From contig CM035352.1 of assembly GCA_020137815.1 (NCBI GenBank), forward strand, positions 2,983,131 to 3,047,130: a stretch of DNA of 64,000 nucleotides. The letters are read 5' to 3'. Position 1 is the first letter of the stretch, and each line of letters begins with the position of its first letter. The position numbers were made by a program, and so were the translations under genes. The notes below the pieces were generated by a model, which was not told the DNA's origin, did not search any database, and saw only the letters and a program-made list of their open reading frames with translations. This DNA comes from Hormiphora californensis. Its lineage: Eukaryota > Ctenophora > Tentaculata > Cydippida > Pleurobrachiidae. Of the stretch, positions 52,189 through 63,041 are shown one piece after another.

Positions 52189-52511
52189 TGTGTGGAGTTC
52201 TGCAGGGGAGAGGGGAAGGGAGGGATAGTGAGAGAGGGAAGGAGACAGAGAGAGAGGGAAGGAGACAGTGAGAGAGATAGGGTACAAATATATCGGCTAC
52301 TCAACCATGGGATTGTGATGGAAAGTGTAACACACTCTTGCACACGCTGCATTCAAAATTTCAAAGAAAATAAATTCACAGAATCAACACAGACATAACT
52401 GGCACAAAATATCCTCCCTTGCATAATATATTCCCAAACACACCATTATACCATATTCAGTATAAGTGATCTCAAAAGAATTCAACTAAACGAATGACGT
52501 CATTTCTGACG

Positions 52512-53273
52512 TCACCTCTCCTCTCCCTCATCATCCGAAGATCCCCCCATGGCAGAATAAAATGACATGGCAACCTTCTCTGCGTACTGCCTTCTCTCGT
52601 CTGTTGGCAGCCCATTTGCTACCTCCCTTAGCTTCAGTAGGTTCCCAAACAAGTCATTAAAATCCCCATTACCATTGAGGAGGTCCTCTAAATTACCCTC
52701 TCCTAACAAATCATCAACCCCATCCAATATCGCTGGACCCCCATCCTTCACCTCTTCTTCTTCCTGTCTTTCAGGAGCAGTAAGAAGTGATGCCAGAGTG
52801 CTATCGGACTCCTTCATTGTCCTACTAGGCCACATGTGGCATTCAAGTGCCTCCCTAACCCGACCCATACCATCAGAGTGACCCAGTAACCCTGCTACAT
52901 CATCCTCTCCATCAGATAGATAGTGAACTAACTCAAACTCCCTCTCAATACTCCATTCCAGAAAACCAGGAGCTGAGGAGTTTGAGTTGACCAGTAGAAT
53001 CCGGACTTCTGGGTCTGCCTTTTCTAGCCAGTCTGTCCATGTGGCTAGTTTATCTAGTTCAATTAGGACATTATCAACAACAAACACAACTGCTTCTACC
53101 GGATCCTCAGGAGGTGTCTCTGTAAAGAGGACTTGTGTCGTGACGGTGAAATATTTGTTGTCGAAGGTTAGTCTGCTACTGGCCGGGTCACATTGTAAGG
53201 CAGTTGATATGTCAGAGTTGGGGATAGATGAGACGTTGTTGATTGCAATCCGATCTATATCTAGCGTTACCAT
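52512..53273 (-). CDS. AAGAB: AAGAB (alpha/gamma-adaptin-binding protein p34)
   Basis: AAGAB is a cytosolic chaperone for assembly of AP-1 and AP-2 clathrin adaptors. The single exon gives 253 residues. The N-terminal part resembles the GTPase-like fold (FTVTTQVLFTE, AVVFVVDNV, VRILLVNSN) without a usable P-loop, as in the family. It then has ELVHYLSDGEDD and the C-terminal adaptin-binding helix region (LEDLLNGNGDFNDLFGNLLKLREVANGLP, EKVAMSFYSAMGGSSDDEGEE), which is the strongest match. It lies between POP1 and BUB1, all on the same strand, with gaps of 324 and 339 bp. Complete, no defect seen. Confidence 0.85.
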   Translation of the reverse strand: MVTLDIDRIAINNVSSIPNSDISTALQCDPASSRLTFDNKYFTVTTQVLFTETPPEDPVEAVVFVVDNVLIELDKLATWTDWLEKADPEVRILLVNSNSSAPGFLEWSIEREFELVHYLSDGEDDVAGLLGHSDGMGRVREALECHMWPSRTMKESDSTLASLLTAPERQEEEEVKDGGPAILDGVDDLLGEGNLEDLLNGNGDFNDLFGNLLKLREVANGLPTDERRQYAEKVAMSFYSAMGGSSDDEGEER

Positions 53274-53284
53274 GCTGAGTGGGA

Positions 53285-53400
53285 GAGAAGTTAGTTAGAG
53301 CTGGGAAATTGAGGGACGGGGAAATGGGAATAGAGATAAGTTGAGAGCGTCTGTTGGTTAGAGCTGGGAAATTGAGGGACGGTGGTCGGGGAGTAGAGAT
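53285..53400. repeat. Short tandem duplication upstream of AAGAB
   Basis: GTTAGAGCTGGGAAATTGAGGG occurs twice about 60 bp apart (near 53295 and 53355), with GAGTAGAGATAA after each. This is in the AAGAB/BUB1 gap and may be promoter duplication. Confidence 0.7.
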
Positions 53401-53611
53401 AAATGGTGAGAAAGAAGACGGGACAACTGCAGTAAAACTTAGTAAGTTGGATGGAAATTGAAATAATATTTACACCTGCACTGCTGGTAATTTGTCGGCA
53501 ACATTGTAGGTCACAACAGAATAATAAAAAGGTTAAATAACACACTGTCTACGTAAGACTAATCCTACACCATTGCTAACTTAGTAAATAACAACTGTTC
53601 AAAAAGAGTCT

Positions 53612-56600
53612 TCATTCCATTTTTTCCATGAACTGGTAGTGATCCATAAGGCCCTGAGCCCTCGATCTGGTAGGCATCCCTTTGACAAGACTGTCCAACG
53701 AGTCAATAATACGCTCCAAATTTGGTAAACTATCACAATCCGGCACATTGAGGAAGGTGTCATATAACATCTCGAAAAACTCTCTATCCACCCTACGATG
53801 AGGCTTCTTTGTTGGCACCCATTTCCCTCCTTTATCCTGCATGACGCTCATGTACTCATTGTGGATCATCATGTGAACACAAGACAGCAGTCCATAGTAG
53901 TCCACCTGGTAGGTCCAAGGTCGGCCACTCTGCATCTCTACACACTCGAACTGCTCCGTGTGACATGACACCGTGAAATGTGATCCATCCGGTAGTAGCT
54001 CCATGTCAATAGACCGCCCAAAGTCTATCAGCACCACACTTTTGCTCATCTTACTGAGGGTCATGGTGTGCTCCTTATCCCGTAGCAGCCAGTTATCAGG
54101 CTTCACATCTCCGTGGATTATACCAGTTGAGTGGATGGCGTGGATACACCGTAACATATCAAGGGCGTAGGTGCATATCACCACGTGAGGTATATCCCTC
54201 CTGTAGCTCCGATAATGGTTGATCATATCCAGTAGGCTACCCTCGGGGAAGAGGTTTGTGACAAGAACGGATGCATTGGTAAACACATGGATCGCCTTCA
54301 GAGGCAGGATCATCTCTATTATCTCTACTTCAACTCCATCCTGCACCATTCTCTCCTTGAGTTCCCGTAGAATGTAGAACTCCCATGAGGCAGGAGGATA
54401 GGAGATTTTAAAAGCGCTCGTAACTGGTTCATTTCCTTCCTGGGAGCATTCCCCTGAGTAGACCTTAGCGAAAGCACCTTCCCCTACCTGTCTAATGTTC
54501 CTGACCGTCTGGGGACCTAGCTGGATAACTTGAGCCTTCTTTAAATCCGTATCGTGTTGGTTGAAATTCTCCTTGTAACATAGAGGTGGGTCAAGAGATT
54601 GGATAAGTCTCTCGATCAAGTGCTGATCGTATGGGTCTGTAACGGGATCTGTTGGGGCGAGGGATTGCCGGGGTACACGGGGTAGAATGGACATGTCCAG
54701 TATAATGTCTCGACAGGTTCGGTCTGGTTGAAAGGCATCCTTCGTTTCTATTTTCAGCAACTGGAGGAGGAGATAATAATGTGTTAGAGATAAGGTTAAT
54801 AATAGAGCAGGGCTGCAATACTCTATGTCCTTTCCTTTCCCCACCCTATCGAATAGGGCCCAACTGGGAAATTCCTAATCACTCCCAGTATATACTTCCT
54901 AACAAGAACATGCCCGATGCAATGACACCTACCTCAGGTACATGATCACCCAGCTCTGCAGTATCCTCAAAAGCAGACATACTGATTTTTTCAGTCATCT
55001 GTAATCGTTCTGTCAACTGGTAGTCCGCATCCGCTTTCACCGCGAATCCTGGCATAAACGCTGTTTCACTCTAGGGGATAGGGAAGGTTACTACTAGCAA
55101 TGATTAATGAAATCAGAGATTTACAGAAAAATAAGAGAATATTATATCAGATAGAAATTGATTATTGAACTTACTTTTCTGGTCAGATTTCCGAGGAGCA
55201 TGGCGCTAGATTCATCAGATGACACTGGTGTGGGTGCCTTTCCTTTCTTAGCGGTCTGCTGATTTGAATCGAAACTGGAAAACGACTCCCTACTTCCCTC
55301 CAAAATGGGGGATAACTGCTTCGTTGAGTCCTCCCCAGCTGGAACAGGTCGAGTTGTGTCCCCTCCCCCGGTACTACCCATTGTCGGATCTTCAACTGAG
55401 GGTGTACCGTTCAGGAAGTTGATGAACTGATTGTTGATAACCTGGGTCTCCGTTGCACCTCGCCTACCCATTCTCTCAGTGGTGGGTGGTACAAAGGATG
55501 AATTATCTGATTTACAGGGTGTTGTCAATGCCTTGATGTCATACGAATCCTCTGCTTTCTCAGGTGTATCTTTGAAGATATCGAACGCATCGGAAGGTCG
55601 GCCAAGATCGGCGTATTCAAGTTTCTCAGGAGTCTGCATTTTCTCTTCGAACAAATCAGTAGTAACTTCTTTTTGTTCCTTCAGGGCGAGTTTCTTCTTG
55701 GCAAATAGTCCCTTGATCATTGCTGGTTCTTTGAACTCTCCTTCACCTGCTGCAGCACCGCCCTTACACATTGTGTCCTCGTAAATTGCAAAGCCAGCCC
55801 CAAAACCAGCTGATGCTGCTGCAGGTTTCTTTTTTCTGTCCGGTGTTCTGATTGTTGTCTCCAACCTCTCCATAGTGTAGTTCTTCTCCTCTTCTGGGGG
55901 CGAGTGGGACTTTTTGGCTAGCTTTATACTGTCCTCTACGACCATCTTGGGCACGGAAACAGATGACTCTCCACCTCCTCTCATTGAAAGATGCAACGAT
56001 AACCTATCCGCTTTCTCGGGCAGCACTTTCCGTGTGGATGACATTAATGAGTTGTCGAGGTGGAAATCATTACCGTAAGTTGAGTTGAAGGCCGTCTTCT
56101 TGGGCACCATAACTATCTCGTCGCTATCATTCTCATCAGGATCTGAGCTGGACCTTTTCTTTCCCCTGATTCCCTCATCCTCACTCTGACACTCTTCACT
56201 CTCCCGTTTAGCAAACCGAGCCATGGCCCGCAGCTCCTCAAACGTCCACTCTCCCCCACTCGGTGGGTATACCTTAGTCTTGGAATAAGCCACCGTAGTT
56301 GTGGCCGCACCGGTATTCAGGACCGGAGCATCACTGGACCCACCTCCCTTACTAATCCCTGCCCCTGTCGTGATCTTCTTCGTTTTCAGGGCTGTTGTGT
56401 TTCGTTCAAACTTTGGTTCACTGACATTTTGATCGGCCATTTCCTCGAAAATTGAGAACCGTTTTCCAGCAGGTGCTACCGAGTCAGTTTCCGGGGCAAC
56501 GACATTCTTCCACCTTTGTTTGGCCAACACGTTCTCCTTGTTGTGCCGAGTTCTGTCCAGAGGGTTGGTTGACCTCTTTGGGGCTGTTGTCTCACCATCC

Positions 56601-57316
56601 CCACCACCTTCGCCGCGATCTTGGAAAATATTGAAACCCCGGTTTGCACTTTTCATGATCGATGGTCCTGCACGTTGGTCTTGTGAGGTATCACGGAACA
56701 TCGTTTCCCCGGCTTTCCGGACCTCAACCGGTTTTTCCTTGGCGTCCAGTTCTATTCCACGTTTTTCCATGGCCCTGATAATCTGGGTCTTGATGTCCGT
56801 CCAATAAGATTTGTCAGGATTCTTACGAAGTGCTGCATTACACACAGCCATTGCTCTTCCAAAGTTTTCATTGTACATACAAGCATGGATCCACTTCTCC
56901 CAAAACTTCCGGTAGGTCGTCATTAGTTTGTGATAGTGACAAAAAGAGTAGACCTCGAGGCCATTTTCAGCATTCGTAGCCAGGGATAGAATGACACTTA
57001 GAAATCTCTTGTCTTGTTTGAATACTTCCTTCTGGTGAAATCGTTTAACCATCCTTAGCTGAATGTTCCCAATATTCCCCATAAAATCACCCTCTGGATA
57101 CGCCTCCTGCATGTACCTCACATACTGGTACCACACCTCCATTTCATTCTCCAAACTATCCTCCTCCCCAAATGTCTTGATTTGCTGCTCAAAATGGGAC
57201 TGTCGCTCCTGGATGGCGGCCAGCTCCGCTGTGGTTTTGGTAACTTTTAGACTGGACACACTCCGGCCCTCTAACTTTGGTTTGATGTTTTCCTTGCATT
57301 GCTCCCAGGCAGCCAT
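53612..57316 (-). CDS. BUB1: BUB1/MadBub spindle-checkpoint kinase
   Basis: Exons, gene order: 57316-55175, 55070-54933, 54760-53612; all joins are phase 0, 1142 residues. The N-terminal Mad3/BUB1 TPR region (about 35-190) is preceded by a KEN box at 8-10. ABBA-type motifs: FNIFQD (228-233), FSIFEE (287-292), FAIYED (509-514), FDIFKD (578-583). The second KEN box is at 260-262. A GLEBS-like Bub3-binding segment surrounds WTFEELRA (357-364). The kinase domain has GEGAFAKV (853-860), Lys in AFKIS (about 878), HGDVKPDN (Asp about 978) and DFG (Asp about 1006), so it looks catalytically complete. KEN boxes and ABBA motifs are BUBR1/Mad3 features; kinase activity is a BUB1 feature. Having both fits the undivided ancestral gene. 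Confidence 0.93.
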
Positions 57317-58037
57317 CTTGAGTCTATAAAGTGGGAAAATGTTATGATTCTAGAAAGCACGGGAGATAGAGAATATGATATTTTCCTAAAGCTAAGTAGG
57401 TCGGGACTTGGGAAAGCAGGGAGATTGGTATGGGGAGATTGTTAGTTTTTACTAAGGACCAAGGAGTATCAAGGGTTGGATGTAGGTTGATTGTTTGATG
57501 ACTGGGTTCTACAGGATTATTCTAGAAAGTATCAGATAACACATCCAAACACATTTATGGCATAAATATTCTGAAATTAAATAATATGAAACATAACAAA
57601 AACAGAGGACGTTTTGTAAAAATGTCAACCAAGAATTTCAGACCTAATTGGGCTAGTAGAGACTAGAGGTAGTTATACATAATGTTCATAAAGAACATGT
57701 AAGATATATATGGGACTATACTATTGGATAAAAACCTCTCCGAGGCCGTCTATGAAATAAAAATACGTTAGAACTTGGGTAAAAAAGGTAAAAAGGTTGT
57801 CACTCTTGATGTTTTCGCTTGCTCACAAATAAATATTATCACATTGATAAAAACTAAAAAGGGGTAGAGTTAAAAAGATGTGTGTACTACTACAGATTAC
57901 TGTGGTATGTAGAGATATCACCCTACTTAGACAAGAATAGATCAACATATTTCTTACACCTTCACATCATATAATATAATTGTAAGGATCAGTATATTAT
58001 ATCGATTCAATATTCTTGCTATTCTAGGAATTACTCC
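57317..58037. other. BUB1-MCM2 intergenic region
   Basis: AT-rich 720-bp gap holding the BUB1 5' flank and the MCM2 3' flank. No gene was seen. Confidence 0.5.
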
Positions 58038-61000
58038 CTACAAGGTCAGGATGATATTCTTCTTCTTCTTGTCATGGATGAACTTGTTAGCAATGAACAG
58101 ATCACTTTCATAGAAGGGTTGAAGGTTGTGAATATTGATCTGTCTTGCTTTATCCTCCAGCTCCTCTGCAGATACCTCAACCGTAGAGGCACCAGCTCCC
58201 GCACCGTACCGAGACCTGGAGTATACCATTTGGTCCTTTGCCAACTGTTTAAGGATAAAGAGCAACAGTTCGTTGTTGTCCTTTTTGTACGCCAGATATT
58301 TGGAGAACGTAGCTGTCATGTTTTTCATAACGGAGTACTTTTGGGTGTCAATAAAGCTTTCCAGCATCGACCTGCACGGGGAGAGTGAGTGGGTTAGGGA
58401 AGAACATAAGGGCAGCGGGTTTAAACACCCAGTGTAAAAAACACGAATATATGCGAATCTAATTTCCAATGCGTTAATGAAAAATAATTCTAAAATAATA
58501 CCACCATGTCCTGTTATTACCTGATAGCAATGTTGATGTCATCCTCTCTCACATACTCCCTGAGGTGTAGTTTAGCATGGGCCTCAGCCATCCTGATCAT
58601 ACTCTCGATATGCCTCACAGTAATGGGGATACTACCAGTTGCCATGCTCTCCCTCCTCAGCTCAGCATACAGTGCTGCAACCTTATCTTGGTCAACATAG
58701 TGCAGCTTTGGCTTGACCTTGGTCCGGGCATACATAATGTACTTCTTCAGGAGATCTTGGTTGATGTAATTCTTTGTATTATCGTCCTCTGCAATGTCAG
58801 CTTCACCACGGCTGTTGGCTGGATGGTGCTTCATGTGAGATCCAGTTACAAACCGTGCCATTCGCTCATCATTCACTGGGTCCACTGTGTCTCTCACCAC
58901 ACACAGCACATCAAACCGGGAGAGAATGGGCTCGGTTAGATCTACGTTCTCAGCAAATGTCAGGGAAGGATCATACCGCCCTCCGATGGGGTTCGCCGCG
59001 GCAATGATGGCACACCTAGCCTGGAGGGAAGCAACAATACCAGCTTTTGAGATGGAGATGGTCTGTTGTTCCATCGCCTCGTGGATGGATGTCCTGTCCG
59101 AGTCATTCATCTTGTCGAATTCATCGATCAAACAAACACCTGGGGGTGGTAGAATGGTAAATGAGGTGAACGGTTGACTAATTCTAATATTGAGGTAGAA
59201 CAGTAATAATTGGCCCTAGTTCATACACGGCGTGCCTGGTGAAATTTTAACACGACCTAGCATGCGACGGGAAACCACCACTTGTACGTGGTAGCTGAGG
59301 GTCTACATAATGGCGCTACGGTGCGGGAAAAAACATTCCATTCCCTAAAATCTTTTTTTTTACTTTTATTTGATTTGGGTCAAAATTGGCTATATTAAAC
59401 GTGGTCCCGAAAAATCCATAATGACTTAGCACACGAAATATGTCACCCCCACCTATTTTTGCACGTAGAATCGATTGCCGTTGAAGTCGAATCTCTAAAA
59501 TGACTGTAAAATGGTCAAAAGTTGATTTTTTACCATTTTTTGGAGGTTTTTGGCCCCTAAACTATTAAAAACGTTGAGATAGGAATTTGAAACTAGTGCC
59601 AATCGTTAAAATGGTCATTTTTCTACCAAGAACCAAGTTTTCGTGTATATCCGATTTATGGTTAGATTTGGGCAAATTGTTGAAATCTGCCAACTAGGAG
59701 AACCGTAACTTGATTTTCTTGTTTTTTTGGATTTTGGCATTTTCGACAAACGTCTGATTGAAATGGTCAATCGGGACCATGCTTAAGTTGTTTATGGGAC
59801 AATTTTCGACTAAAATCCAAGATTTCATACCAATCCAATAACAGATAGTTGGTTTATAGAAAATTTAAGTAGGCAAAACGGTCAAAATGACAACTTTTCT
59901 TGCTTATTTTCACCGTTTTGCCTACTTAAATTTTCTATAAATCAACGATCTGTTATTGGATTGGTATGAAATCTTGGATTTTAGTCGAAAATTGTCCCAT
60001 AAACAACTTAAGCATGGTCCCGATTGACCATTTCAATCAGAAGTTTGTCGAAAATGCCAAAATCCAAAAAACAAGAAAATCAAGTTACGGTTCTCCTAGT
60101 TGGCAGATTTCAACAACTTGCCCAAATCTAACCATAAATCGGATATACACGAAAACTTGATTCTTGGTAGAAAAATGACCATTTTAACGATTGGCACTAG
60201 TTTCAAATTCCTATCTCAACGTTTTCAATAGTTTAGGGGCCAAAAACCTCCAAAAATGGTAAAAAATCAACTTTTGACCATTTTACAGTCATTTTAGAGA
60301 TTCGACTTCAACGGCAATCGATTTTACGTGCAAAAATAGGTGGGGGTGACATATTTCGTGTGCTAAGTCATTATGGATTTTTCGGGACCACGTTTAATAT
60401 AGCCAATTTTGACCCAAATCAAATAAAAGTAAAAAAAAAGATTTTAGGGAATGGAATGTTTTTTCCCGCACCGTAGCGCCATTCTGTAGACCCTCAGCTA
60501 CCACGTACAAGTGGTGGTTTCCCGTCGCATGCTAGGTCGTGTTAAAATTTCACCAGGCACGCCGTGCATACTGAAGAGATTAGACATCGTACTAATGTCT
60601 AACGAGTGTGAGTAGCCGAAGAAATATAACTCAAAAAGATTTTTGAGAATCTAAAAGTAGAACAACTAACCGTTATCTGCAAGTACCAGTGCTCCAGCCT
60701 CCAGGGTCCACTCTCTCGTAACGGGATGTTTCTGGACATACGCAGTGAGACCGACCGCACTGGCCCCCTGACCTGTTGTAAAAACCGGCCTCGGAGCAAC
60801 TTTAGTGACATATTTTAGGAACTGAGATTTAGCAGTTCCCGGATCCCCGCACAGGAGGACATTGATATCACCTCGTACTTTATGTTTTTTTCCAGGGTTC
60901 TTGGGTACACCCCCAAATAAGGAAAGTGCAATGGCCCGTTTGATATTGGCATGCCCATATATGGAAGGTCCGATGCTGTCCATGATCCGTTCTCCAACCA

Positions 61001-62589
61001 TTTCATCCTTGCTCAGTGCCAGGATCTCTTTAACATCCTCATCTGTGAGGTTGTTCACTGCCTCTTTCTCTTCCTTTACCACGACATAATTCGCCTCAAT
61101 GACGGTGCTAAACACTGGGAACCCATTTACAGTGTTGAGGGATCCATCAAATGAGTTGGTGTACACTCCAGTCAGTTCGACCTCATCTCCAGGCTTGCAG
61201 ATGTCCACCAAATCACCGAGCAGAATGGCATCCTTCTGTCTTGGCAGCCTGCCAGCAGCAACTTTCTCGGGGCTCTCTTGGATGGTGATTCTCTGGTAGT
61301 TCTGGTACACTGTCTGCTCCATGTTAACCTCGAACGGTCCGTAGGATTGGCACTCAGGACAGGATGTCGGTTTGACTTCTTTTCCCTGTGTCTGGACCAA
61401 TGGACCAATAGTATTGCCACATTTGGTACAGTCAAACTTCACCAGATTCAACTGGGGAAGAACACCAGTGTGACTGGTAACTACTCCAGAGGTCCTGATC
61501 AGCTGATTCAGATGGAGTTGCCGGAGAGATCTGATCTCCTCCAGAAGAGGCAGACCCGATATTCGGACATGGATTTGAGTCGCAATTCGATCGTAGTTGG
61601 GGAACAGTGACAAAACAACCTCCTTGGCTGCTTCATCAAAGACGGTCAACATTTCCTTGGGAGCTTCGGGAAGGAAGTATGCAATGACAGATTGCTCAGT
61701 CGCAAGTCCATGATAGTTAACCACAAGACTCTGCTTGTTTGCCTCACACATCTGCCTCATTTTCTCCCGATACACAGAGGCACCCTTCTCATCAACATAG
61801 GTCCTCAGGAACTGCTTGAACCGGTTTTTAATTTCCAGTCGAGGTCCAATCATGGAGACCCACTCCGCAATGGAATGACCTTTCAGATCCTCCAGGTTTT
61901 CAATCGCCTCAGGCATGTCCTCCATAGTGTCCTCTTGTTCCTGGATGATACGGCGACGACGGGTCGGTCGAGAATCCTCATCGCCTGCGTCATACAGAAT
62001 TCCTCTCCTCATTCGACCATCACCCTGACCAGCCATTGCTCGATCACGTTCCCTCATCTGGTTTTCAGCAGCCGCCCTGATAGGAATTGAGTCATCGATA
62101 AAATGTCAATATAATTACGTTATCAATTCAATGTAGGAGACAGTTATTTACTCATAGAGCATGTTCACAAATTACGTACCTGGTGCTAGGACTCATGCTG
62201 TCATAATCTTCTCTATCTATGATATCTTCTTCATATGTATCCAGCTCAGGTATTGGTTGGTAATCTCTCTCCATGTTGTCCCCAAACAGATCTTCGCCCT
62301 GAGACATGAGTCAATAAAATAGTAGATTCAAAGACTCAATATTGAAATAGTAAATACGCTAGTTTACCGAAAAAGAGTCAAGATTACAATTAAACATTTT
62401 ACATACCTCGGCCTCCTCATCCTCCAGTTCCTGATCTCTTGCGAGGTGCTCCGTCTCATCTTCAAATGCAGGCATGTTGTCATCGCCGGGCGGTCGGCTG
62501 ACTTCGGACCTTTCTCGAGGTGGGGAGCTAGAAAACTCAATAACTCGGCGACGTCCCGGGGAGCTGGGAGGATTACTTGGATCATCCAT
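58038..62589 (-). CDS. MCM2: MCM2, replicative helicase subunit
   Basis: MCM2 is one of six subunits of the MCM2-7 helicase, loaded at origins and phosphorylated by DDK and CDK. Exons, gene order: 62589-62407, 62298-62180, 62076-60671, 59139-58521, 58371-58038; all joins are in phase, about 886 residues (human 904). The acidic Ser/Pro-rich N-terminus contains SSSPPRER and SPGRRR, plausible DDK/CDK sites and the histone-binding region. A zinc ribbon (CTKCGN...CPEC) follows. Walker A is GDPGTAKSQ near residue 510, Walker B is LIDEFDKM and the arginine finger is SRFD. The C-terminus ([20 protein letters not shown]) is typical of MCM2. Intron 3 (60670-59140) is enlarged by a 1.34-kb palindrome; the other introns are about 110-150 bp. 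Complete. Confidence 0.97.
59226..60566. mobile_element. Large near-perfect palindrome in an MCM2 intron
   Basis: The arms are about 665 bp each with very few differences. The ends are CACGGCGTGCCTGG and its complement; CATA lies on both sides (59222-59225 and 60567-60570), a possible 4-bp TSD. The centre is near 59895. No transposase. It separates the Walker A exon from the Walker B exon of MCM2. Confidence 0.9.
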
Positions 62590-63041
62590 GACACCTGTCT
62601 CCTAAACAAGTTTGTCTGTTAAGTATTAGGTGTACCTAAACCTAAACGGGAGGTCTTGGGAGCTGTCACGGCTGCTTGCAACTGGCCTGTGACAGATGTC
62701 CAGTGTCCCTAAGTCTCTACAGTCAACTGCTGACAATACAAAGGCTCAAACCAAGCCGTATACGACCTCAGGGATGGAATGAAGTACAGATTCAATTCGG
62801 AATTTCCGACTCGGAAAGTTTCCGAAGGAAACGGGAAAAGTCAGAACTTTTTTGAGAAAAAAAACACGAAAAACGCCAAAGCGTGTGAAAATAGGAACAC
62901 GTGTGCGGGTGTACCATAGGTATATTGTGTTAGGACACGGAGAAAAGAGGTAGAGACACAATAAAGAATGGCTGCATAATTCACCACTCCTGGTACACCA
63001 CGCACGTCCCTAGCGATTTATAAAAGTAAACACAGAATAAA
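62590..63041. other. MCM2 upstream region and retroelement 3' flank
   Basis: No gene was seen. An ACACGTGT E-box-like site lies near 62899. Confidence 0.4.
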
